Shown here: one piece after another, positions 52,986 through 63,196 of the stretch
Layout: every line of letters begins with the position of its first letter
Position numbering within the stretch: position 1 is the stretch's first letter
Source: Takakia lepidozioides
Taxonomy: Eukaryota; Streptophyta; Takakiopsida; Takakiales; Takakiaceae
NCBI GenBank assembly: GCA_030704615.1
Contig: CM060734.1
Span: 3,906,001-3,970,000, forward strand
Length of the DNA: 64,000 bases
Direction: 5' to 3'
Program-made: the position numbers and the translations under genes
Notes under the pieces: model-generated
Seen by the model: the letters and a program-made list of their open reading frames with translations, nothing else
The model's database searches: none
Told to the model about the DNA's origin: nothing

Positions 52986-53550
52986 GATGCCGTGCTTCCG
53001 GAACCGGGATGACTGCCCTTATGGAGGCATCGATTATGCAATGTATTCGGCCACATCGGGAGACATCGTTATCTGGTACACAGATTACACAGAAGATACT
53101 GGTTCGAATGTGGAAACATTGTCCACTTTTGAGTATCTCCCAGGCCAGTACGCCTTCGAGCGGGGTGACGATCTTGGTCTGAGGAGTCCGTGGCTCTTGC
53201 GCATCCTTGATTCCGATTTTCCCAGCTACGACGGGCACCCATGCAGAAGAATGCGCACTGCTATGCTGTTGCGGTGGAACTGCTGCCAGTGGACGTGGGT
53301 GGACTCCATCGGAGAGACTTATACTCCTGAAGGAGTGCGCTCATCTTCTCCATTGTATGGGGACATTCACATTGGTGTGGACGGCGAAAACGTGAAGCTT
53401 TCCATATTCGATGGTGGTATGATTGAAGGGCAGGACATTGTGGTGAACATCAACAGGGGCGGTACAACGGCTGCAATCCAGTTTACCTGGAGGAGCCCGA
53501 AGACTCATGAGCTAGTTGTGAGAGCAGTCGAAGTCCCATTGACAACGTGA
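52986..53550 (+). CDS. Conserved gene of unknown family, member 2 of divergent pair
   Basis: 188 residues from the ATG at 52986, beginning MPCFRNRDDCPYGGIDYAM. The open frame extends upstream to 52837, but homology to the neighbour begins at this ATG, which is also preceded by an AG (TTTGCAAG), so I choose it. The blocks are those listed for the neighbour (RWNCCQWTWVDSIGETY, LSIFDGGMIEGQDIVVN, ELVVRAVEVPL). The differences are mostly conservative, suggesting past selection on both. Function unknown. Confidence 0.65.
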
Positions 53551-53936
53551 CTTGTATTCAGAAGGCACAGGGCTAAAGATTTGTTTGCACAATCAGCACA
53601 GTAGACGTGCTTCAAATGCAATTCATGTGGATCAATAAAAACCCCATTGTGCCCTCTTTTTGTTCTATTCTGTATCCATCGTTCCCAAAATGCGTCATTC
53701 CTCATTTCGTTTGGGATTGGGAGTGTGGGTGGATTTTGCAAGTGGCTGGTAGGGTGAAATGGGCCCCCATTGTACAGATCAGTACCACCCTACCATTCGC
53801 GAAACATTGCCTTTCAATATGTAATTCTAAAAAACATTACCGAACCTCCTTCATCGGGAGGTCCTTCTCCCCCTATGACCGTGACACCCTAAACCCTATT
53901 CCCGCGGACACTCATTTCCGGAAAATAGTCCTGCTC
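53551..53936. other. Intergenic stretch
   Basis: AATAAA at about 53635 is a possible polyadenylation signal for the preceding gene. Otherwise I see nothing definite. Confidence 0.35.
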
Positions 53937-54016
53937 ATGTTTTTTTTGACACTTACGACTCTGCTCATGGCTCATGGCTCATGCCGCTCATGGCTCATGG
54001 CTCATGGCTCATGAAA
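53937..54016. repeat. Half of a MITE-like element (GCTCATG tandem end)
   Basis: Tandem GCTCATGG units ending GCTCATGAAATAG (54004-54016), the same right end as the 39582-39841 element. No left end is seen. It abuts the broken integrase at 54017. Confidence 0.5.
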
Positions 54017-54829
54017 TAGCAGCCCCCATTGGTGGTGAACTTGTATGAAGTCCTGTATGACCACAAGCTTTGTATCCCAATCAGTTCTGTTGGCATTGAC
54101 TATCTTAGCAAGGATAGTGCATAGTATCTTGTTGGTGGCCTCTGCCTGCCCACTGCCCTATGGATAATAGGTTGTACTCTTCCTGTGCACAATCATGAAC
54201 TCCTTAGTCAACAGTTCAATGGTCTCATTAATGATATGACTTCCCTGGTCACTGATAAATTCCAAAGGACAGCCAAATCTCGTGATTATGTTCTCATAAA
54301 GAAATCTAGCTGTAGATTTCGCTGTGTTATCTCGCAGTGCCTTGGCTTCTACCCACTTAGTAGTATAATCCGTGGCTGTGATTATATACTTATTCTGGGT
54401 GTTCCTGGCTGGTGGATTGATTGGTCCAACAAAGTCTAATCCCCATTTCTGAAATGGTTCAGTAGGCATTGTAGGATGCAGTGCCATCTTTCCAGATCTC
54501 TGCAAAGGTCCCAGCCTTTGACATTCATCACAGCTCTTACAGTAATTATGTACATCTTTGAATAAGGTAGGCCACCAGTATCCTGCAAGTAGTATTTTCC
54601 TGCTGGTAGTCTCTTCTCCATAATGTCCTCCAGCTATCCCTTTGTGAATTTCTTCAAAAACTTTATTAATTTCATGATGGTACAAGCATCTCCTTAGGAC
54701 CCCATCTGGTCCCAGCTTGTACAAGTTTCCTCCTATCATAGTATATGGTAGGGATTTAATAGCTATCCTCTTCCTCTGTTCCTTCCCATAACTAGATGAG
54801 CACTGATAGGAAGCACCCCCATGATACAC
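54017..54829 (-). pseudogene. Integrase of the 54-57 kb gypsy derivative
   Basis: HHCC region (H..IAGGHYGEETTSRK ... CKSCDECQRLGPL), core with WGLDFVGPINPPARNTQNKY and FISDQGSHIINETIELLTKE. A TAG after STTYYP is followed in frame by GSGQAEATNKILCTILAKIV with the catalytic Glu. Sequence is lost at 54017. It keeps the GCPLE residues that copy C has lost, which shows what that deletion removed. Confidence 0.85.
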
Positions 54830-54999
54830 TAGTTGTAGGTGGTTGTTCTGAGCGGGTTGAGTGCTTAGAGATTTCCAACTTTTCTATTTTGGAGTTTCCA
54901 CCTCGGATAGCTAAGGGATGGGTGAGTAAAAGCCGCTCGACAATTAGGCTGATAGGGAGAATTAGGTTGTTGAAAATACCCTTGTTGTTGACCACCTCC

Positions 55000-56587
55000 A
55001 AAGGATTGCACATAGCGCTCTGGGGCGGTATTCCCCTCCATTGCTGGCAATTTGGCTGATTAGCTGGCTGATACCAGCTTTGTGGCCCTCGGGTAGGTCT
55101 CCAAGGCTACTGACGTTGGGGAGATGACTCCGACCATTGTGCAAGCATCGCCTGCATCGCAGGCGCCATTAAAGACCCAACCTGATTGACGTCCCATCCT
55201 GTCTTCTGATTGGTCTTGGCCGGGGTTAACCCCATAGCCGTTTGGAGATGCCAACACTGCAAAATAACATGACCTGATTTACCACAATATCCACACTTGG
55301 CAGCATTGATGGGGTTTGATACTGGTGTCAATGGGCATTCATGGGCTAAATGACCATGAACCTGACAGGTAGAACACCACATATTGGCCCGCTGATTATT
55401 TGGCTTTGATCTGCCTTCTCTCTTAGAAGCCAATTGTACGGAGAGTTCCTCCATCCGTTTAGTTAATGCAGCAATCTGCCCTTCCTGGGGGTCAATTGTC
55501 ACACCAGCTGGTATTTGGTTCTGTGAGGATACAGGGGCATACATTCCCACAGTAGGCTAAACTAGGGTGGGACATATATTCAATGGGATTGCCGATACCT
55601 ATGGGGCCCAGGAATTAGTGTCAAACATTGTCGTGGGCCCATCTGAATAAGTGGTGACATTAATGGTTTCCCATAGCTTCGCCCGATGAATAGCCGCCTG
55701 TAAATTTGCAGGAATGCCTTCTTTAACAAAACATTTCAGCTCTGGTGGGAACAACCCTTCCACAAATAGACCCATCTGCATATGGTTAGGAATGTTATGA
55801 TTGTTCCATCGTCGAAGAATATCCTCTAGACGACCTGCAAAAGAATCTACCGACTCGCCTGTCACCATATGGAGTTTTGTCAGTTGCTCGCGTAGGCAAT
55901 CAGTGAAACCCAAGGGTCAAAATTGTGTGAGGAAAGCCGTCTTTAAGGATTCCAATAGGGAAAGGCTCCATGCTGCTACCGACCATACCATTGAAATGCT
56001 AACTCACGCAAAGTGGCAGGAAACATCGTCAGCCAACAGAATTCCGTCCTGGCATTATTAGCAATATAGCCTGTCATAAATTGGGCCAAATGGCGGTCGG
56101 GGTCTGACCCTTGAAGTCCCGTAAACTATCGCATGGGCGATACATTGACGGTTCTATCATCGGGTCCTCCCAAATTTACCACCACTGAGATTGACTGTAA
56201 GTTAACTCCAATCGGTACGGCAGCCATTGGTGCTGGTACAATAGACGGTACAATAGATACAATAGGAAGCGCAATAGGAGGTAAATTAGGCGGTGCCGAT
56301 GCGGCTAGCTGTGTGGCTAATAATGCACGTCGTGCTATCCGTACTGCCAATCGATCAGCCCTTAATGCCTTAGCCTGATGCTCCCTCCTAACAGGGGACT
56401 CCCTCATTCCCCATACCATTTTCTTCCTTATGGAGACCACAAGATGATCTCCCCGATTTCGTGCGATAGACAATTCAAATGTCTTTGACGTCTCCTCCTG
56501 TTTAGGTAACAATTGAATCTGTTCCTCCCGAGCTATCGCCAGAGCTAGCATCTCTGCTTTTCGTTGGCTTAGCACCCGGAAGTTCAA
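55000..56587 (-). pseudogene. Gag of the 54-57 kb gypsy derivative
   Basis: The frame 56587-56126 starts MNFRVLSQRKAEMLALAIAR. The core continues at about 56110-55599 across a stop and a frameshift (GSDPDRHLAQFMTGYIANNA, LREQLTKLHMVTGESVDSFA). The last frame, 55550-55107, contains two zinc knuckles, CSTCQVHGHLAHEC and CGYCGKSGHVILQC. A Gln-rich stretch, SFGGGQQQGYFQQP, follows near 54990. Confidence 0.8.
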
Positions 56588-56804
56588 TCATCTTACCCTC
56601 CCTTTTCTTACTCCAAAAGCATTCAGGGATTTCTGCCTTCTTATGCTGGTTACGTAAATTGCAAAAAGGGCATAGTTTTAAACCACGTGGGGGAACCTTA
56701 CTGTTACAAATGACCTCCCCCGTCGTCTGCTTTCAACAATCGCAACAATAAAAGAAAATCGTGAAGGTGTATTAAAGCATCATTATCTCAAACCGCATTG
56801 TCTT

Positions 56805-56822
56805 TCCCCGGCAGCGGCGCCA
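56805..56822 (-). other. Primer-binding site, tRNA-Asp type
   Basis: The minus strand reads TGGCGCCGCTGCCGGGGA, one change from the plant tRNA-Asp 3'-end complement used by Tat/Athila elements. The 5' LTR would end at 56829 (..CCTACA); its start is not defined. Confidence 0.75.
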
Positions 56823-56983
56823 AAAAGATGTAGGATAAAAACTATAATCGACCCTAAAAGAAGGACCAATCAGTTTCAAGATTCGTTCACAGGGAAAGCC
56901 CTATACGATTGCAAAATAATGATGCTCGACTAATCTATTTCTCTTTAATCCTTCAATAGATCAATTTCTACCACCAGAGATCC

Positions 56984-57274
56984 TCAATCTAACACGATTA
57001 ATATCCTTCTAGTCTTGATAATATTCCCATCCTCCTCTGTTAACTCAACACCATCGGCTAATATTAAATACCATTGTTCATCTAATTCCCTCCTCCAGTA
57101 ATATGCCCGATATAAAGTCAATAGTTCTTTACACCATCTTTTACTCAAAAGCTGTAGATCAATTATCTCTATATCACTGCAACGCAACCTTTTAAAGATA
57201 TCTATTGACAAACTATCAGGTAATCCAGTAATTAACTCTAGAGGATCTTCCATTCTCTCTTCTCCACACATCAC
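56984..57274 (-). CDS. Short F-box-like ORF
   Basis: 96 residues, MMCGEERMEDPLELITGLPD followed by SLSIDIFKRLRCSDI and LQLLSKRWCKELL. The spacing LP...IF.RL...(D)...LQ.LSKRW resembles an F-box. If real it would recruit targets to an SCF ubiquitin ligase, but the ORF is short, lacks a substrate domain and lies between two broken elements, possibly inside the LTR of the 54-57 kb element. Low confidence. Confidence 0.3.
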   Translation of the reverse strand: MMCGEERMEDPLELITGLPDSLSIDIFKRLRCSDIEIIDLQLLSKRWCKELLTLYRAYYWRRELDEQWYLILADGVELTEEDGNIIKTRRILIVLD

Positions 57275-57444
57275 TATTGATTGTTCTTCACCACCAATCT
57301 TGCTTATTCAGTTCCTCCAGGGATTTTCCCTCACCAAAGGTCTTATTCCATTCTCCCATTAGTTCATGATAGCCTTCAAAAGGTTGATACCATATCTGCA
57401 ACCATGTATGGTCCAGTGCCTTTCTGACTTGTACCTCCCAATAA

Positions 57445-58582
57445 GGCAACTCGTAGAAGATTGAGAGCCGGGACATGCCACACCTCGCGAGCCGGCATCT
57501 TTTATCCACCACCTCTTGCCACCGGGCTTTCCAAAATGACCCAGGGGGACGCACGGGTGGAGGTCTCCTCTCCACGGTCCCATCAAATAATTTCTTGCCT
57601 CTCATTCTCCATGGATGGTCGAGTGGAAGAAATTTCCGATAGTTGGGATAGATCATTTTCCCGACGTTCTTCGAATGCTTTGGATCAAGGTTATCCGGCC
57701 CACAACATGAACATCCTGCATACCCCTTTGTGCTTAGTCCCAAACAAACTGAAAGCCCTGCACAACACCATGAATTTAGTTGGGATTTAACATTGTGCAC
57801 CTCGTATAATTTCAATGAACCGAGCGTAAACATGAATTGCTAAAGAAAAATCATGACGAGTACATACAAACACATGATATACAATAGAGTATATATTATA
57901 GGTAATATCAAATTAAATTGTACCTGGATAGTCATGCATTGTCCATAGCAAAAGCCCTCGCAAGTTAAAAGAACGTTGGCCAGTGGGTGCCGATGCATCA
58001 TAAGCTGGAACCCCATTCCATAATATCTTGAGTTCGTCAACCAATGGACGCAGATACACATCCATATCCTTCACTTGTTTTTTCCCTACAACACAAATTA
58101 TTTATAATATATATCAGATCGTTTGAAATTCAAACAGAACAAATAATATTCTTAGTTCCATATATATTTGACATTGTACTACCACGTACATCCTAAAGCA
58201 ACAAAAAAGAGTTGTGTTATTCACTTGGCACAATGGTAGCCAATATGATATCATGACCCTTCTTGATAGCAAGATAAGGAGGGATGTTGTAGTTAACCAA
58301 AGTCACAGGCCAGGTTGAATGGCTAGTTGACTGGACTGAGAATGGGTTGACACCATCTGCGGAGAAGCCGAGCTGAACATGTCTTGGATCGTCCTTCAGA
58401 AAAGACCATTGTTCCTCAGTGTGTTTCCATGCCGGCGAATTGTGAGGGCCGCACATCTTTCTGGGAGGGCTCTGATGCTCCACATGCCACTTCATGAGTT
58501 TGGCAAATGATGGACTCCGGAATTGTGCTTTCAAGCACGGGATGACTGGAAAGTAATGCATTCTAACCTCCCCCACAAACAC
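57445..58582 (-). pseudogene. CACTA (En/Spm) transposase tnp2 fragment with two introns
   Basis: Three exons on the minus strand. 58582-58225 reads HYFPVIPCLKAQFRSPSFAK, SPAWKHTEEQWSFLKDDPRH and FSADGVNPFSVQSTSHSTWP. 58085-57924 reads KDMDVYLRPLVDELKILWNG and MHDYPG. 57757-57445 reads GLSVCLGLSTKGYAGCSCCG, RKFLPLDHPWRM and SIFYELPYW. These follow plant TNP2 domain text in order. Introns have good borders: CCAA|GTGAAT to TTGTAG|GG, and CCAG|GTACAA to TGTGCAG|GG, in phase. The first tnp2 part and everything after FYELPYWE are missing, so it is a remnant. The frame runs on to 57288 in unrelated sequence. Confidence 0.85.
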
Positions 58583-58648
58583 AACAATATTTACTTTCTT
58601 TCATTTGTATCCACATATTGTACGTACAAGAGAGGGGGGGGTTGCTAT

Positions 58649-58880
58649 TCCATGAGCTCATGAGCCATGAGCCGCCAAGTAACACACTACGAATAACGGC
58701 AGGTTTTTTTCAGGAAAAAAACCATAAAATAATCGAAAGTGGTATTTTTTTAATACTTTGTGAAGATCAAAATTTGCTTTTCGAAGATTTCCGCGCTCAT
58801 GCTCGAAACACTCCGCTCATGAATAACAGTATCCGCTCATGACCGAGAGCCCAAGCTCATGTACCGCCAGCCCAGATCAT
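58649..58880. mobile_element. MITE-like element, copy 3
   Basis: Left end GCTATTCCATGAGC with CATGAGC repeats, A+T-rich interior, right end with several CGCTCATG units (58797-58860). It shares the interior text TTTTTTAATACTTTGTG loosely with the 39582-39841 element. The exact right boundary is unclear. Confidence 0.45.
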
Positions 58881-59360
58881 GAAAAAACTGCATACTGGCC
58901 AATAATGGCGCCGCAATTACCCCACAGGAAGGGGCACCCGCGGAATTACAATCGAGTTTTCCAGACTCCCAACACACAATGTGGGCCTGTAACCGTGGAT
59001 TGTACTTTTCCAGAACTGTAGGCTGGCTGGGGATAACGGTGCTGAAATTGGGCACCGGAAAACCAATAGGCGGCTGAAGGCTCCGGAGTGAAGGCAATAA
59101 CGGCGCCAAAATAGAGGACCCGGGGTCCTGCCAGACGCGCAATGTGGACCTGTTATCGTGGATAGTACTTTTCCAGGATTTCACGATTCTCCAGGACTTC
59201 AAAATGGGTGATGTTCCCTGATAACGGCACGGAAATTGGGCACCTATGTCCAGAAGGTGTCGGTTGATTTGGCCACAGTGAAGCATCAAAGGCGCCAAAA
59301 TGTAGGACGGTTGACCCCAAAATGGGGCCCGAGACTGGCAATTGCAAACTATGTTGAATC
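58881..59360. repeat. Diverged 162-bp tandem duplication with GGCGCC palindromes
   Basis: Units starting near 58979 and 59141 share AATGTGG-CCTGTTA-CGTGGAT-GTACTTTTCCAG, GGGCACC and GGCGCCAAAAT. The short ORFs here are not supported. Confidence 0.6.
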
Positions 59361-59640
59361 TTGTGGTGTATGTATGCAATAAATGTACCGACATGTGGGA
59401 GAAATTTTGAGTTTTGCCCCATACCACATTGGTGGTGGAGCAATGATATCCAATTCCGCCGGCCTCAGTCTCATTCCGCTCTGCTCGTTGCTCCATTGCA
59501 CATCTCATCTCTCCTCTCTACGGAATTTGCAATTGAGCATAACAATTTTTGGGACGTGTGGTCTGTGTATGGGAATGGTCTTTGTGGACAAGGTGCAGTA
59601 TGTGAATGCAATAATCATTAATACTAGGCGCCATGGACAT
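59361..59640. other. Intergenic stretch
   Basis: Nothing supported; short ORFs only. Confidence 0.3.
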
Positions 59641-60500
59641 TGGAACAAGACACCTGTAATCCATTAAAGGCATTGCATGTGGCAAACATAGCCATATCAT
59701 TGGAAGCAAAAGTGAGTTCAGGGATAAATAGGCCACAATGGGCCCATGCATCTCCAAAAAATGAACGCTCCGCACTGATCCATTATCAGAAAACCAGAAT
59801 TGAAGGCTTATTGGAAACAGACTACAAGGGGACACTTCTCCTATTACGGCACTGTAATAGGGGAGGCGATGGAAACACAACGGCACAAATGTAAAGTTTT
59901 TTGCCAACAGACGTGCATGTTGCGGGATAAATGTCTCAAAATTGGGTGACAATATGAAGTCCAGAAGTTTCAGAGGGATCAAAGCACCGGAATAGGCCTG
60001 AATGGGCCTTTGCATCTCCAAAAAATGTATGCTTTGCACTGATCCATTAACAAGCAAATGCAGAATTAGAGGCATGCTTATTGGAAACAGAGCTAAAGGA
60101 GGCATTTCCCATATTACGACACCGTAAGAGGGTAAGCGATGGAAACACAACGGGACCAAATCTAGAGTTGTTGCTAATAGACATGCATGCTATGGGATGA
60201 AGATCTCAATATGAAGTGCATAAGTTTCAGAGGAATAAAGGCACCAAAATAGGCCAAAATTGGCCCCTGCATCTCCAAAAAATGAATGCTTTACACTGAT
60301 CCATTAGCAGACAAAACCATCATTCAAAGATACAGGCTGGAAGGGGACACTTATCCTAGGGCAGTCCATGGAAACACGACGGCACCAAAATCATAAATGT
60401 ATAGTTCTTGCCAAAAGACTTGTGTGTAGTGGGATGAAGGTCACAAAATTAGGTCACAATATGAGGTCCACAAGTTTCGAAGGGATAAAGGCGCCGCAAT
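59641..60500. repeat. About 260-bp satellite, three diverged units
   Basis: The text GCATCTCCAAAAAATG begins near 59748, 60012 and 60269, spacing 264 and 257. Around each lie 'gcactgatccatta', 'ttggaaacag' and 'atggaaacacaacgg'-type text. The minus-strand ORF 60159-59518 is a by-product. Confidence 0.8.
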
Positions 60501-60709
60501 AACAACACTGAAAGGGTATATGTGATGTAACACACTTTGTAGTTTCTGAATTACGATCGTCCAATATCAACCTTCTCCCTATATCCTGCCTGAGGACCTT
60601 ATGGAGCTCGTTGAAACTTAGTGTTGGAGCATGGATGAAGTCGTCCACTATAGGAATGCAATTCATGCGCTTCAGATATTTGTAGTACAAGTGTTTTCAG
60701 GGGAAGAGT

Positions 60710-61186
60710 TTACAGGTGTTTGCAGAGACATCTCTCTCCACGACTGGCCTGTCGTATTGGTAACGATATGAAATGCAGCTCAGGCTCGTCCTCGCGACGC
60801 AGTGCACTGTCTGGCAGTGATGCCACCGACTGTGACAGAGAGGGAGTGGGAGTCCTGCTTGGACTTGGCGTCCTAAACAACATCGTTGGGCCCCGAGGTT
60901 GAGTGCGGATGTCCATATCTGATCTCCATGAATCCCCGTCGCCTCCTGGGAGGTTGTCAATTATTCTCTTCACCGGCCGATTGTGGACATCACCCTCGAG
61001 ACAGTCCCCCCGATGGTGTAAGGGTGTCGATCTTATAGCTTCTCGCAATGCTGCAGTCCATTTCCCAGCTTCCAGCAGTTCCTTCATATCCCCCTCGCCC
61101 AGCTTCTTCCTTGTGTTGTAATAGAGATGAACAATCCCGACATGACAGTTTGAAAACCTCGGGATGGATGAATTACGACGTCGCAA
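60710..61186 (-). pseudogene. MULE-type transposase fragment, copy 3
   Basis: Residues KWTAALREAIRSTPLHHRGD, CLEGDVHNRPVKRIIDNLPG and SWRSDMDIRTQPRGPTMLF align with the C-terminal linker of the MULE copies at 37.8 and 40.1 kb (KWATALREKIKGTPLHRRGE, SWRSDRNIRTAPRGPVMLP). It is more diverged, so it is an older or different subfamily. The DDE and SWIM parts are absent. Confidence 0.7.
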
Positions 61187-61189
61187 AAG

Positions 61190-62450
61190 GGATGAACATG
61201 CATAAAAGCGGACAAGAAAAGGATGTCACACCCCTCTTACGGCGCCGTAATAGGGATGAACGGGATGGCAATCAAATGAGAATGACATGATCTGGAGGAA
61301 TTTAAGGCGTCGTAATAGGGATGAACAGTCCCAATATGACAGTTCGAAACCCTCGGGATAGATGAATTACGACGTCGCAATAGGGATGAATAGGCACAAA
61401 AGCAGACGAGAAAGGGATATCACACAGCTATGACGGCGCCGTAATAGGGGTGAACGAGATGACAATAAATTGAGAATGACATCATCTAGATGAATTCCTA
61501 GATTAACACACTTTGAACGTAGCTAATTTCGAACACCCCATCCCGGCGACGGATGAATTTCGGCGCCGAAATAAGGATGAACATACCCGTGAGCAAAAAG
61601 GAATTTCAGCCCACGGATGAATTTCGGCGCCGAAATAAGGATGAATGAACCCGTGAACAAAATTGAATTTCGACGCCGAAATAAGGATGAAGATACGCGT
61701 GAGTATAAAGTTATTTCGACCCACGGATGATTTTCGGCGCCGAAATAGGGATGAACGTACCCGTGAGCAGATGGATGAATCACGATGTTGCAAAAGGGTT
61801 GAACAGGCAAGAATGCGGACGACATGGGGACGGAACCATTGGATTGCGGCGCCGTAATAGGGACGATCGGGCCCATCACCTCGAAAAAAAACCCATACAC
61901 ACACACACAACCTTCTTCACAGATGAATTTCGGCGCTGAAATAGGCCAATCCTGAGGAACCACCACCTAAAAAATTAAATAAATTAATAAATTTAAAAAT
62001 TATTTAAAAAAAAAACGGTCACGGATGAATTTCGGCGCCGAAATAGGGATGAACGTACCCGGGAGCAAGAAGTTATTTCGACCCACGGATGAATTTCGGC
62101 ACCGAAATAGGGATGAACATACCCGCGAACAAAACCTTATTTCGACCCACGGATGAATTTCGGTGCCGAAATATGGATGAACATACCCGTGAGCAAAACG
62201 TTATCTCGACCCACGGATGAATTTTGGCGCCGAAAAAATGGAAGAACGTACCCCTGAGCAAAAAGTTATTTCGACCTACAAATGAATTTGGCGCCGTAAT
62301 AGGGATGAACGTACCCGTAAATGAATTTAAACCCACGGATGAATTTTGGCGCCGAAATAGGGATGAACATATTTCCGTGAGCAGAAAGGTATTTTGACCC
62401 ACGAATAAATTTCGGCGCCGAAATTCGGATGAACATACCCGTGAGCAAAA
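61190..62450. repeat. Palindrome array 3: AATTTCGGCGCCGAAAT, about 64-bp period
   Basis: Palindrome AATTTCGGCGCCGAAAT in the frame GGATG-...-AGGGATGAAC recurs near 61556, 61620, 61666, 61731, 61925, 62026, 62093, 62157, 62221, 62284, 62343 and 62407. Related TACGGCGCCGTAAT and TACGACGTCGCAAT forms lie at 61190-61450 and 61846. Spacers share CATACCCGTGAGCAAAA. The ORFs (HPYFGAEIHPWVEI-type) are by-products. Confidence 0.9.
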
Positions 62451-62867
62451 GTTAGGGCTGAATCTCACCAAATAGATGTATTCGACCATGGTGTCCAAGA
62501 TAAGCCGGCGTACTAGGTGCGGTCTGCTTTCACCTCTGACTTCCTTAACAACTCCGGATTGATGGCTGTTTTAAAGTCCTTCAGAGGTGCAAGTCCCACT
62601 TCTTGCACTCTATACAACACAACATATGTGTCATGTGCATTTTTACGCTTATCTGTCACCTTGTCACAGAACATACACATTCCAATAATGGCAACGCAAT
62701 CGGCCCGTATGCAGAAGAAATGATGACATTGAACCCAATTGGATGGGTCTGATATGAAAAGTGGCTGCTACGCAGACAGAAGGTCTATCATGAACAAGTC
62801 ATAGTAAGGACGACGTTAATCCTCCGTCTGAGGATTCATTGGAAAGGTTTCGGATGACAATCTCATG
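62451..62867. other. Intergenic stretch before methyltransferase fragment
   Basis: No supported gene. The ORF at 62517-62723 has no recognisable features. Confidence 0.3.
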
Positions 62868-63060
62868 GGCCAATTGACTCACTACCCTGGAGGAACAAGT
62901 ATGACGAAAGATACTGGAGCCACACATTCGGGTTCGCAGCCAACATGTTGGACGACGACGGCTGTGTTGTTGTGCTAGCCGATGGAGAAGTCAGTGAGAA
63001 TGATGTCAAAGTATGGACGGGGAGAAGTGCAGCACCCATCCTGAAAAAGATCTGTGGTAC
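62868..63060 (+). pseudogene. Second fragment of the methyltransferase-like gene family
   Basis: The frame reads PIDSLPWRNKYDERYWSHTF then GFAANMLDDDGCVVVLADGE and KVWTGRSAAPILKKI. It aligns with residues around 48550-48760 of the main gene (PSWNRYSEDFWKKGFGLARM, VLDDKGCVVVLASRG, KWTRKSAVPILKKK). Only this motif V/VI region is present; no motif I or ParB part follows. Roughly half the residues are identical, so it comes from a diverged family member, not a recent duplicate. Confidence 0.7.
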
Positions 63061-63196
63061 CTGCTTCAGACCAGTACCTGGCAAAATGATGATCCTCAAT
63101 GGGTCGATTGTTCGGAAGAACCTTAGTCCTAGTTGCCACTGGCAACCAAATGCGCATGATCTGATAATAATGTGCCAAAGACTGTGGAGGACTGAA

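Larger units (their letters stand above)
54017..56829 (-). mobile_element. Ty3/gypsy deletion derivative: gag joined to integrase
   Basis: Minus-strand order: LTR end (at 56829), PBS, gag (56587 to about 54870), then integrase (54829-54017). Protease, RT and RNase H are absent, so an internal deletion joined gag to integrase around 54770-54870. The PBS and the integrase sequence relate it to copy C but it is a different family. The 3' part is cut by the MITE-like end. Confidence 0.8.

Noticed and set aside
61503-62498. ORFs with HPYFGAEIHP / ISAPKFIRG repeats
   Set aside because: By-products of palindrome array 3.
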